NCBI RefSeq assembly: GCF_004745635.1
Contig: NZ_SRLB01000013.1
Location: forward strand, 1 to 64,000
Length of the DNA: 64,000 nt
From: Methylobacterium nonmethylotrophicum
GTDB taxonomy: Bacteria; Pseudomonadota; Alphaproteobacteria; Rhizobiales; Beijerinckiaceae
Direction: 5' to 3'
This document shows positions 18,630 through 26,708 of the stretch, piece after piece (the first letter of the stretch is position 1; every line of letters starts with the position of its first letter). The notes beneath the pieces were generated by a model. That model saw only the letters and a list, made by a program, of their open reading frames with translations, ran no database searches and was not told the origin of the DNA. A program made the position numbers and the translations under genes.

Positions 18630-19022
18630 TTACGGGTCGATCTCCAGCTCGAAAGCCGAGACGACGTGGCGGGGCCAGCGCCCGGGGGCGACGAACACCG
18701 CGTCGGCCCGCAGGGTGAGGCCGGCGCTCCAGGGCGCCCGGGCGATCCAGGCGCGGGCGGCGCGGGAAAACAGGCGGCGCTTGCGCGCGTCGATGGCGCC
18801 GAAGGCCTCCTCCAGGGTCGGCCGGGCCTTGACCTCGACGAAGGCGACGGTGCCGCCCCGGCGCACGATCAGGTCGATCTCGCCGCCGGCGGCCGAGACG
18901 CGCCAGGCGAGCGGCCGGTACCCCTTGAGGAGGAGCGCGAGCGCCGCCAGGATCTCGGCGCGGCGGCCGCGGACGAAGGTGAGCCGGCGACGGCGCGCCG
19001 CGGCGTCAGGCCTCGCCGGCAT
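18630..19022 (-). CDS. yraN: YraN/UPF0102 family nuclease-like protein
   Basis: 130 residues. It has the restriction-endonuclease-like core of the UPF0102 family: GRRAEILAALALLL, then GGEIDLIVRRGGTVAFVEVKAR, which carries the E-D-ExK metal-site pattern. Biochemical function is not established, though a Holliday-junction-resolvase-like fold is known for the family. It overlaps the end of rsmI by 17 bp. The rsmI/yraN/LpoA-like grouping is conserved from gammaproteobacteria to here. Confidence 0.92.
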   Translation of the reverse strand: MPARPDAAARRRRLTFVRGRRAEILAALALLLKGYRPLAWRVSAAGGEIDLIVRRGGTVAFVEVKARPTLEEAFGAIDARKRRLFSRAARAWIARAPWSAGLTLRADAVFVAPGRWPRHVVSAFELEIDP

Positions 19023-19977
19023 CGTCGGCGCGCCGGGTCAGCGCCAGGGCGCGGGCATAGACCTCGCGCCGCTTGAGGCCGGTCTCGTCGGCGACGAGGC
19101 TGGCGGCGTCCTTGATCGAGTGACGGGCGAGCGCCGCTTCGAGGCGCGCATCGAGGTCGGCGTCGTGTTCCGGCCCCGGTGCGGCCTCGGGCGCGGTGCC
19201 GATCACCACCACCACCTCGCCCTTCGGCGGGCCGGAGGCGGCGTACTCCGCGGCGAGGTCCGAAAGGTCGCCTCGCCGCACGGTCTCGAACAGCTTGGTC
19301 AGTTCGCGCGCCACCGCGGCCGGGCGGGTGCCGCCCAGCATCTCAGCGGCGTCGGCCAGCATCTCGGGCAGGCGGTGGGGGGCTTCGAACAGCACGAGCG
19401 TGCCGGGCACGCCGGCCAGCACCGCGAGCCGGTTGCGCCGCGCCCCGGTCTTCTGCGGCAGGAAGCCCTCGAAGAAGAAGCGGTCGGTCGGCAGGCCGGC
19501 GGCCACGAGCGCCGTGATGGCGGCGGACGGGCCGGGGATCGGCGTGACCGAGAGGCCCGCCGCGATCGCCGCCTGGACCAGCTTGAAGCCGGGATCCGAC
19601 ACCAGGGGCGTGCCGGCATCCGAGACCAGGGCCAGGGCCTCGCCGCCCTGCATGCGGGCGATCATCCGCTCGCGCACCCCCTCCCCCGAATGCTCGTGAT
19701 AGGCGACGAGCGGCGTGGTGATGCCGTAATGGGCGAGCAGCGTGCGGGTGACCCGGGTGTCCTCGGCGAGCACCGCGTCGGCGGCGGCGAGCGTGCTGAG
19801 GGCCCGGAAGGTCACGTCCTTCAGGTTGCCGATCGGGGTCGCCACCACGTGCAGGCCGGGCGACAGGGGCTCGGCCTCGGCGGCGAGGCCGAAGGCGGTG
19901 TAGAAGGCCGGGCCGCGGCCGGTCGCGGCCCTGTCCGGGGGGGAACGTCGGCGGGAATCGTCGCTGCGCTGGGTCAT
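19006..19977 (-). CDS. rsmI: 16S rRNA (cytidine-1402-2'-O)-methyltransferase
   Basis: 323 residues, slightly longer than E. coli RsmI because of a charged N-terminal tail. SAM-dependent tetrapyrrole-methylase fold with LHVVATPIGNLKDVTFRALS, LAEDTRVTRTLLAHYGI, LVSDAGTPLVSDPG and IPGPSAAITAL, all diagnostic. It methylates the ribose of C1402 in the ribosomal decoding centre. It is divergent from the LpoA-like lipoprotein gene, leaving a shared promoter region at 19978-20134. Confidence 0.96.
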   Translation of the reverse strand: MTQRSDDSRRRSPPDRAATGRGPAFYTAFGLAAEAEPLSPGLHVVATPIGNLKDVTFRALSTLAAADAVLAEDTRVTRTLLAHYGITTPLVAYHEHSGEGVRERMIARMQGGEALALVSDAGTPLVSDPGFKLVQAAIAAGLSVTPIPGPSAAITALVAAGLPTDRFFFEGFLPQKTGARRNRLAVLAGVPGTLVLFEAPHRLPEMLADAAEMLGGTRPAAVARELTKLFETVRRGDLSDLAAEYAASGPPKGEVVVVIGTAPEAAPGPEHDADLDARLEAALARHSIKDAASLVADETGLKRREVYARALALTRRADDAGEA

Positions 19978-20134
19978 CGCCGGGACAGTGCCACGGCTCG
20001 CCGCCCCGGCGCCATGGCGGCGTTGCGCGGGAGCAGTCGTTTACTTTTCGTCGGCAGACTTTATGCACCGGGCAGGTCTATTGCTGGCGCGTTGCGCGCC
20101 GGGCGCAGGGCCGGCCGGACCGGGGGAGCGGGCG

Positions 20135-21361
20135 ATGGGGGGCATCGGCCTCGACACTCTGACGTCGTTGACACGGAGCAGGCCGTGGCGCGCTGCCCTG
20201 GCGCTGGCGGCAGCTTGCGCGCTCGGCGCCTGCGGCGGCATCGACAGCCCGGTCGTCGCCACCCGCCCGGTGCCGGTCGAGGCGCCGGCGGCGGGACCGG
20301 CCGGCGACGCCAGCACGCTCGGCGCTGGCAGCGTCAAGGTGGCGCTGATCCTGCCGCTCACCGGGCCCGGCGCCGCGGTCGGCGCGGCGATGCGCAACGC
20401 CGCCGATCTCGCCCTGCAGGAATCCCAGAGCCCCGACCTGAAGATCCTGGTCAAGGACGACCGCGGCACCCCGGACGGCGCCCGGGAGGCGGCGGCCGCG
20501 GCCCTCGCGGACGGGGCGGAGCTGGTCATCGGCCCGCTCTTCTCCGCCGCGGTGCAATCCGCCGCCGCCACCGCGCGGCCCGCCGGCCGGCCGGTGATCG
20601 CCTTCTCGACCGATGCCAGCGTGGCGGCGCGCGGCGTCTACCTCCTGAGCTTCCTGCCGCAGCCCGAGGTCGACCGCGTCATCGACGAGACCACGGCGGC
20701 CGGGCGGCGCTCCTTCGCGGCCCTGATCCCGGATTCGACCTACGGCCGCGTCGTCGAGGCGCAGTTCCGCGAGGCGGTGGCCCGCCGCGGCGGGCGCGTC
20801 GTGGCGATCGAGCGCTACCCCGCCGGGAACCCGGCCGCCTCGGTCGGGCGGCTGGCGCCGCTGATCGCCGGCGCAGGCCCGCAGGCCGACGCGCTCTTCC
20901 TGCCCGACACGCCGGAGGGCCTGAGCGCCGCGAGCGCGGCGCTTTCCCGCGCGGGCTTCAGCCCGGCCCGGGTCAAGCCGGTCGGCACCGCGGTGTGGAA
21001 CGACCCCAAGGTCTTCGCCCTGCCGGCGCTCCAGGGCGGCTGGTTCGCGGCCGCCGACCCGGCGGGCTTCACCGGCTTCAAGGAGCGCTACCGGGCCCGC
21101 TTCGGCGCGGAGCCGGCGCGGGTCGCGACGCTCGCCTACGACGCCGTGTCCCTCGCGGCGGCGCTGAACCGGCAATACGGCTCGCAGCGCTTCGCCGACA
21201 CGACGCTGACCAATCCGTCGGGCTTCGCCGGCATCGACGGCACCTTCCGGTTCCGCCCGGAGGGCACCAGCGACCGGACCCTGGCGGTGTTCGAGATCCG
21301 CGGCGGCGGCACCACGATCGTCAGCCCGGCGCCCCGGGCGCTCGGGCCGTCGGGGACCTGA
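20135..21361 (+). CDS. LpoA-like lipoprotein, penicillin-binding-protein activator (Peripla_BP_6 fold)
   Basis: 408 residues from the ATG behind GGGGGAGC. The N-terminus carries a type II signal with lipobox LGAC (about residues 32-35, ACALGACGG). After a short linker the binding-protein fold begins at VKVALILPLTGPGAAVG and runs to the end, with KDDRGTPDGAREAAAAAL and VIGPLFSAAV. It corresponds to the C-terminal domain of LpoA; the N-terminal TPR half is missing, as usual in alphaproteobacteria. A role in activating a peptidoglycan synthase is inferred from the family and from the neighbouring rsmI-yraN. Confidence 0.85.
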   Translation: MGGIGLDTLTSLTRSRPWRAALALAAACALGACGGIDSPVVATRPVPVEAPAAGPAGDASTLGAGSVKVALILPLTGPGAAVGAAMRNAADLALQESQSPDLKILVKDDRGTPDGAREAAAAALADGAELVIGPLFSAAVQSAAATARPAGRPVIAFSTDASVAARGVYLLSFLPQPEVDRVIDETTAAGRRSFAALIPDSTYGRVVEAQFREAVARRGGRVVAIERYPAGNPAASVGRLAPLIAGAGPQADALFLPDTPEGLSAASAALSRAGFSPARVKPVGTAVWNDPKVFALPALQGGWFAAADPAGFTGFKERYRARFGAEPARVATLAYDAVSLAAALNRQYGSQRFADTTLTNPSGFAGIDGTFRFRPEGTSDRTLAVFEIRGGGTTIVSPAPRALGPSGT

Positions 21362-21368
21362 GGCGGCC

Positions 21369-22532
21369 TCACGCCGCCAGCTCGGCCACCACGGCATTGA
21401 GCACCGGCGCGCCCTTCGGGGTCGCGGCGAGGCGGCCCTCGGCCGTGCGGGCGACGAGGCCCGCCGCGACGAGCCCGGCGACCCGTCCCGGATCGAGGGG
21501 CCGGCCGGAGAGGGCATGGTAGCGGGCGGGGTCGATGCCCTCGCGCAGGCGCAGGCCCATCATCAGGAACTCGTCGGCCTGGTCGCCGGGGCTCAGGGCT
21601 TCCGTCTCGACGATGCCGTGGCCCTCGCCCTCCGCGCGGGCGAGCCAGGCCTCCGGGCTCCGCTCGGTCGCGGTGCCGGTGCGGCCCTCCGGCAGGACGA
21701 GGCGGCCATGGGCGCCCGGGCCGATGCCCGCATACTCGCCGTAGCGCCAGTAGAGCAGGTTGTGGCGCGATTCGGCGCCGGGCCGGGCGTGGTTCGAGAT
21801 CTCGTAGGCCGGCAGGCCGGCGGCCGCGCAGACCTCCTGGGTCACGTCGTAGAGCGCCCGGGCGGTGTCGTCGTCCGGCACGGTGAGCTTGCCGGCGGCG
21901 GCGAGGCCGTGGAAGGGCGTCCCCTCCTCGATGGTGAGCTGGTAGAGCGACAGGTGCTCGGCCGCCCGGGCGATCGCCTCGCGCAGCTCCCGCGCCCAGG
22001 CCTGCGGCGTCTGGTCCGGCCGGGCATAGATCAGGTCGAACGAGTACCGGTCGAAATGCGAGGCGGCGGTCTCGACCGCCCGCAGCGCTTCCGCCGTGCT
22101 GTGGAGGCGGCCGAGCGCCTTGAGCGCGGCGTCGTCGAGGGCCTGCACCCCGAGGGAGACGCGGTTGACGCCCGCCGCCCGGTAGCCGCGGAAGCGCTCC
22201 GCCTCGACGCTGGTCGGGTTTGCCTCGAGGGTGATCTCGGCATCCGGCGCGACGCTCCAGGCGCCCGCCACGGCGTCGAGGAGCGCCCCCACGGTGGCGG
22301 GCTCCATCAGCGACGGCGTGCCGCCGCCGAGGAAGATGCTGGTGACGGTCCGCCCCGGCGCGAGGCGCGCGGCATGCGCGATCTCCCGCGCGAAGGCGGC
22401 CCGCCAGCGCGCCTGGTCGGGGCGGCTATGGCGGACGTGGCTGTTGAAGTCGCAATAGGGGCACTTCGCGGCGCAGAAGGGCCAGTGCAGGTAGACCCCG
22501 AAGCCGACGTCCCGGGTCGGATGATCGATCAT
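21369..22532 (-). CDS. hemW: HemW family radical SAM protein (heme chaperone-like)
   Basis: 387 residues. The radical SAM cluster motif CAAKCPYC supplies Cys20, Cys24 and Cys27, and the following F and N (CDFNSH) are typical of HemW. Other landmarks are FLGGGTPSLM, GVNRVSLGVQALDDAALKALGR and the C-terminal HemN-type domain. Known relatives bind heme and are not coproporphyrinogen oxidases; no heme substrate can be confirmed here. The ATG at 22532 is chosen from the family N-terminus; upstream in-frame sequence is antisense to the next gene. Confidence 0.93.
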   Translation of the reverse strand: MIDHPTRDVGFGVYLHWPFCAAKCPYCDFNSHVRHSRPDQARWRAAFAREIAHAARLAPGRTVTSIFLGGGTPSLMEPATVGALLDAVAGAWSVAPDAEITLEANPTSVEAERFRGYRAAGVNRVSLGVQALDDAALKALGRLHSTAEALRAVETAASHFDRYSFDLIYARPDQTPQAWARELREAIARAAEHLSLYQLTIEEGTPFHGLAAAGKLTVPDDDTARALYDVTQEVCAAAGLPAYEISNHARPGAESRHNLLYWRYGEYAGIGPGAHGRLVLPEGRTGTATERSPEAWLARAEGEGHGIVETEALSPGDQADEFLMMGLRLREGIDPARYHALSGRPLDPGRVAGLVAAGLVARTAEGRLAATPKGAPVLNAVVAELAA

Positions 22533-22594
22533 CCGGCGGATGTGCCGCCCCGGCGCGCTCCGTGCAAGGGCCCCCGGTGCAAGGGGTGACCGCG

Positions 22595-22936
22595 TTATAC
22601 CGGCAATCCGTGATGCCGCCGGGCGATCAGGCATTCCGGGTCGCCGGGCTCGCAGGCGCGGCAGACCTCGGGCCGCACGGCGTAGACCCGGCAGGACACG
22701 GCCTCCCCGACGCGGCCGGCCAGCGCGCTGCAGCGGTCGCCCTCGCAGCGCATCCGGCCGGCCGGATCGTCGACGTAGTCCTCCGGGATGCGCGCGATGT
22801 CGGCGTCGTCCTCGGTGCTGAAGCGGGGCCACTCGGCCGAGTAGGCGCAGCAGGCGCCGCAGGCCTGGCAGTCGAACGCAGCGGGGTCGGCCGGGGTCGC
22901 AGGCGCGGGGCCGACCCCGGCCAAGGGCCGGTTCAC
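22595..22936 (-). CDS. YkgJ family Cys-cluster protein
   Basis: 113 residues with nine cysteines, arranged as CQACGACCAYS near the N-terminus, then CEGDRC and CRVYAVRPEVCRACEPGDPEC. This is the YkgJ (zinc/iron-chelating) pattern; RVYAVRPEVCR is the family core. Metal binding is expected from the family, but function is unknown. Its ATG overlaps the stop of the thioesterase gene by four bases, so the two are co-translated. Confidence 0.88.
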   Translation of the reverse strand: MNRPLAGVGPAPATPADPAAFDCQACGACCAYSAEWPRFSTEDDADIARIPEDYVDDPAGRMRCEGDRCSALAGRVGEAVSCRVYAVRPEVCRACEPGDPECLIARRHHGLPV

Positions 22937-23394
22937 GGGCTCGGGCCCGGCGCCGCCGGCGGGATCGGGCGCGGGCGGCCGTCGTCGTCGATGGCCACGA
23001 AGGTGAAGACGCCGACCGTCACCTTCTCGCGGATCTGGGTGCGGAAGCGCCGCGCCCAGGCCTCGATCTGGATCCGCATCGAGGTGCGGCCGGTGGCGAC
23101 GACCTGGGTGTAGACGCAGAGCACGTCGCCGACGCGGACCGGCCTCAGGAAGGTCATGCCGTCGACCGCCACGGTGACGACGCGCCCCTGCGCGTGCTCG
23201 ACCCCGGCGATGCCGCCGGCCTGGTCCATCTGCGACATCACCCAGCCGCCGAAGATGTCGCCGTTGGCGTTGGTGTCGGCCGGCATCGCGATGGTGCGCA
23301 CCGTGAGGTCGCCCTGCGGCCGCGCCGTCGTGTCCGCCGCGGTCCCTCCCCCGGCCGTTGCCTCCTCGGCGGTCGCTGCCCCGGTCTTGGCCAT
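22933..23394 (-). CDS. Acyl-CoA thioesterase, YciA-like hotdog fold
   Basis: 153 residues. An Ala/Thr-rich N-terminal tail of about 28 residues is followed by one hotdog domain: TIAMPADTNANGDIFGGWVM with the catalytic Asn-Asp region, then VTVAVDGMTFLRPVRVGDVL and VGVFTFVAIDDDGRPRP. It hydrolyses acyl-CoAs in the cytoplasm; the chain-length preference cannot be read. The ATG at 23394 follows AGGGGGGC. It forms a two-gene operon with the YkgJ-type gene. Confidence 0.92.
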   Translation of the reverse strand: MAKTGAATAEEATAGGGTAADTTARPQGDLTVRTIAMPADTNANGDIFGGWVMSQMDQAGGIAGVEHAQGRVVTVAVDGMTFLRPVRVGDVLCVYTQVVATGRTSMRIQIEAWARRFRTQIREKVTVGVFTFVAIDDDGRPRPIPPAAPGPSP

Positions 23395-23535
23395 GATGCC
23401 CCCCTGGTCTCCCGCGCGAGCATAGGGCATCGAAGCACCCGAGCGCGAGCGCCCCGAATCGCCAAGGCCCCGCGGTTTCTTCCGCCGCCGGTCGGCCCTA
23501 GGTTCAGCCGCTCGCCACCAGCCGGAGGACGCACC

Positions 23536-23904
23536 ATGATCCAGGGCCACCCCACCAGCGGCGCCGAAGCCGAGCGCGACTGCCCGGTCCCCCTCGCGAC
23601 CCTCGGGGAGATCTACCGGGCCGAGAAGGAGGACCTGCCCGACCTGCTCGCCGCGCTGCCGGTGCAGACCCGCGCCAAGCTCGCGGGCTATCTCTACGCC
23701 AAGAGCCACACCCACGCCCTCGGCCTCACCGTCGCCCGCACCTGTGAGAAGGAGGATCTGGTGAAGGCGCTCGGCGAGATCGGCGCCGTGGTCTACGGCC
23801 AGGCCCACCTGCCGCCGCCCAAGCCCGCGCAGGCCGCCCCGACGGCGCCCCAGACCCGCAAGATCAGCCTCGGCGGCTCGGGCGCCAAGCGCAGCTTCGA
23901 CTGA
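23536..23904 (+). CDS. Hypothetical protein (122 aa), helical
   Basis: The ATG at 23536 follows GGAGGAC. The product reads as a compact helical domain at about residues 20-90 (LGEIYRAEKEDLPDLLAALP, ARTCEKEDLVKALGEIGAVV). A Pro/Ala-rich linker and a basic tail (RKISLGGSGAKRSFD) follow. No membrane segment and a single Cys pair member only. I do not recognise a family. It is divergent from the thioesterase operon and ends before the GntR operator region. Confidence 0.7.
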   Translation: MIQGHPTSGAEAERDCPVPLATLGEIYRAEKEDLPDLLAALPVQTRAKLAGYLYAKSHTHALGLTVARTCEKEDLVKALGEIGAVVYGQAHLPPPKPAQAAPTAPQTRKISLGGSGAKRSFD

Positions 23905-24035
23905 CTGGCGCCCGGTCGCGCCGGCAGGGCCCGGCGCTCACGATGCGGCGCCCGGAGGCGTGTCCTCCGGGCCGGGCCTCGCAGGCCGTTCCGGCCCCGG
24001 GTCGACCCGCCCACGGTGGCGCAGACCCGACGCAT

Positions 24036-24088
24036 TTCGCATACCGTATACGAAGCTTTGACGCCGGCGATCGTGTACCGTATACGAA
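24036..24088. promoter_or_regulatory. Twin operator-like palindromes before the GntR/FCD operon
   Basis: Two 19-bp imperfect palindromes sit at 24036-24054 (TTCGCATACCGTATACGAA) and 24070-24088 (ATCGTGTACCGTATACGAA). They share the core TACCGTATACGAA, are 34 bp apart, and the second ends three bases before the GntR start codon. GTATAC-centred sites are typical of FCD-class GntR repressors, so autoregulation and control of the downstream operon are likely. Confidence 0.65.
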
Positions 24089-24091
24089 GAT

Positions 24092-24760
24092 ATGATCAAC
24101 CGCCCCGTCGAGCGCCTCTCGGCGCCCCTGCTCGCCGACCACCTGCATGACCGGCTCGTCGAGGCCGTGATCTTCGGCGATCTCCCGGCCGAGGCGCGGC
24201 TCGTCGAGGACAGCATCGCCGAGCAGTACGGGGTCAGCCGGTCGCCGGTGCGCGACGTCCTGCGCAAGATGGAGGCCGAGGGGCTCCTGACCCGCGAGGG
24301 CGCCAAGGGCCTCAACGTCGCGCCGATCTCGCGGCGCGACCTCGACGAGGTCTATCTCTGCCGCATCCCCCTCGAGGGCATCGCCGCCGCGGAGGCGGCG
24401 GTGAACCGCTCGCCCGACGGCGTCGAGGCCCTCGAGGCCATCTACGCCCGGATGCGCGAAGCCCAGCAGGCGGGCGGGGTGCGCGACTACTTCCTGGCCA
24501 ACGTCGCCTTCACGGACGCGATCCACGCGGCGGCCCGGAACGCCACGCTGGTGCGCCTCCTCGGCGGCCTGAGCAAGCAGGCCCAGCGCTACCGCTACGC
24601 CGCCTACACGATGTTCCCGCACCTGATGGACCTGTCGGTCGAGGGCAGCCGCAAGATCGTCGACGCCATCGCGGAGACGGATGCCGACCGGGCCCGGAGC
24701 GTGACCGAGACCCTGATCAAGCAATCCTGGCTCACCATCCGGGACTGCTTCCATGATTGA
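24092..24760 (+). CDS. GntR family transcriptional regulator, FCD subfamily
   Basis: 222 residues. The N-terminal winged helix-turn-helix (about 10-75) contains VSRSPVRDVLRKMEAEGLL, diagnostic of GntR. The C-terminal all-helical FCD effector domain (about 85-215) carries the expected Asp and His positions in RDYFLANVAFTDAIHAAA. It is the first gene of the operon to about 33029 and overlaps hyuB by eight bases. FCD regulators usually bind a pathway carboxylate, here probably a product of the HyuAB route. Start codon and operators lie almost on top of each other. Confidence 0.92.
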   Translation: MINRPVERLSAPLLADHLHDRLVEAVIFGDLPAEARLVEDSIAEQYGVSRSPVRDVLRKMEAEGLLTREGAKGLNVAPISRRDLDEVYLCRIPLEGIAAAEAAVNRSPDGVEALEAIYARMREAQQAGGVRDYFLANVAFTDAIHAAARNATLVRLLGGLSKQAQRYRYAAYTMFPHLMDLSVEGSRKIVDAIAETDADRARSVTETLIKQSWLTIRDCFHD

Positions 24761-26708
24761 GCCGGGCACGATTGAACCGGGTCGCCCCCGCCGCGAGGCG
24801 CTGTCCTTCAGCGCGGTCCTGCGCGAGAGCCTGGGCTCGGTCGTGCGCGAGATGCGCCGGGCGATGGTGCGCTCCTCCTACAGCTCGATCATCTACGAGG
24901 GCTACGACTTCTCCTGCGTGCTCACCGACGGGGCCGGCAACCTGATCGCCGAATCCGGCGAGGACCACCCCTTCCACATCATCCCGATCAGCGGGGCGGT
25001 GGCGGGCATGACCCGCCGGCATGGCGCGATCGGCCCGGACGAGATCGTGCTGCACAACGACCCCTATACGGGCGGCACGCATCTCAACGACGTCGCGGTG
25101 ATCTGGCCGGTCCATCACGACGGCGCGCCCGCCTTCCACATCGTCATCCGCTCGCACTGGGCCGATATCGGCGGCATGTCGCCGGGCTCGCTCAACGGCG
25201 CGGCGACCGAGATCCTGCAGGAGGGCCTGCGGCTCGACTACGTCCGGGTCGCCCGCAGCGGGGCGGACGAGGTGCTGCGCCTCGTCCTCGACAACGTGCG
25301 GGCGAGCCGCGAGGCGGCATCCGACTTCCGCACGGTCCTGGGCATCTGCCGGGTCGCCGAGGCGCGGCTGCGGGGCCTGCTCGCGAAATATGGCGCCTCG
25401 CGGGTCGAGGGCGCGGTGCAGGACATCCTCGACGGGGCCGAGCAGCGCCTGCGCCGCGCCATCGCGGCCCTGCCGGACGGGACCTGGCACCATACCGGCT
25501 ACCTCGACGGCGCCGCGGCGACGCCCCACCCGCTGCGGGTCCAGGTCGCCCTCACGGTCGAGGGTGACAGGGTCCGGGCGGACTTCGCCGGGACCTCGCC
25601 GCAGGTGGCCGCGCCGCTCAATGCCGGCCCGGCGATCGCGCCGACCTCGGTGCTGACCGTGATCAAGTCGTTCCTCGATCCCGCCGGCTCGATCAATTCC
25701 GGCACGCTCCGGGCGATCGCGGTCGACGCGCCGGAGGGAACGATCGTGAACGCGACGCCGCCCGCGCCCTGCGGCGGCCTCAACGAGGTGCGCTTCGCCT
25801 GCGACGCCGCCGTGATGGGCGCCCTCGGGCAGATCGCGCCGAACCGGCTGATCGGCGACGTGCGGGGCACCTCGAACCACACCTATATCGGCTCGCGCTC
25901 CTTCATCTTCTACGAGTATCCCTCGGGCGGCACCGGCGCCTCGGCCGACAGCGACGGCGCGGTCGCGGTGCGGGCCTTCAACGAGGGCGAGAACGTCTCG
26001 ATCCAGTCGGCCGAGATCGTCGAGGCGACCTTCCCGCTGCGGGTCCTGCGCAACGAGATCCGGCCGGACAGCGGCGGGCCGGGGCGATGGCGCGGCGGCT
26101 GCGGCCTGCGCCGCGAGGTCGAGGTGCTGGCCGACGACGCGCGGCTCTCGGTCCTGTCCGACCGCAACGTGGTGCCGCCGGCCGGCGTCAATGGCGGCCT
26201 GTCCGCCGCACCCAACCGCTACCGCCTGCGGCGGGACGGCGCCGAGATCGCGCCCGGCGCCTTCCCGGGCAAGATCGCGAACTTTTCCCTGCGGCGGGGC
26301 GACGTGGTGGTGGTGGAGAGCTCCGGCGGGGGCGGCTACGGCAATCCCTGCCTGCGGGACGCCAAGCGCATCGCCGCGGATCTCGCCGACGGCTACGTCA
26401 CGCGCGACGGCCTCGCGCCCTACCGCCAGCCCGGCCCCTACCCGGTGCTGGCCGCCGATCCGGATCTCGCCTCCCATGCCTGCGGCCTGTGCGAGACCCT
26501 GGCCGGCGTGCTCGGGGCCGGGCCCGGATCCCTGATCGAGATCGTCTTCGTCACCGGGCCGAGCCGGCGCTACTGGGTCGCCGCCGTCGACGCGGACGGG
26601 CCGGAAGGCCGCGTCCGCATCGCGCCGACGCCCGCCCCCCTGCCCGACACCTGGGCGATCCGCCTGCTGGCGCACAGAACCCCGCTCCGAGAAGGCCCGC
26701 CGCCATGA
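24753..26708 (+). CDS. Hydantoinase B / oxoprolinase family protein (HyuB), with C-terminal extension
   Basis: 651 residues, longer than the usual 520-590. The N-terminal body is typical: VRSSYSSIIYEGYDFSCVLT, HNDPYTGGTHLNDVAV, RSHWADIGGMSPGS and the Gly-rich ending VVVESSGGGGYGNP at about residue 530. About 110 residues follow (CLRDAKRIAADLADGYV ... HACGLCETLAG) that the short HyuB at 46066 lacks. HyuA-HyuB pairs open lactam, hydantoin or related amide rings with ATP, and some carboxylate ketones. Here HyuB precedes HyuA with an aminotransferase between. The stop overlaps the next start (ATGA). Confidence 0.88.
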   Translation: MIEPGTIEPGRPRREALSFSAVLRESLGSVVREMRRAMVRSSYSSIIYEGYDFSCVLTDGAGNLIAESGEDHPFHIIPISGAVAGMTRRHGAIGPDEIVLHNDPYTGGTHLNDVAVIWPVHHDGAPAFHIVIRSHWADIGGMSPGSLNGAATEILQEGLRLDYVRVARSGADEVLRLVLDNVRASREAASDFRTVLGICRVAEARLRGLLAKYGASRVEGAVQDILDGAEQRLRRAIAALPDGTWHHTGYLDGAAATPHPLRVQVALTVEGDRVRADFAGTSPQVAAPLNAGPAIAPTSVLTVIKSFLDPAGSINSGTLRAIAVDAPEGTIVNATPPAPCGGLNEVRFACDAAVMGALGQIAPNRLIGDVRGTSNHTYIGSRSFIFYEYPSGGTGASADSDGAVAVRAFNEGENVSIQSAEIVEATFPLRVLRNEIRPDSGGPGRWRGGCGLRREVEVLADDARLSVLSDRNVVPPAGVNGGLSAAPNRYRLRRDGAEIAPGAFPGKIANFSLRRGDVVVVESSGGGGYGNPCLRDAKRIAADLADGYVTRDGLAPYRQPGPYPVLAADPDLASHACGLCETLAGVLGAGPGSLIEIVFVTGPSRRYWVAAVDADGPEGRVRIAPTPAPLPDTWAIRLLAHRTPLREGPPP

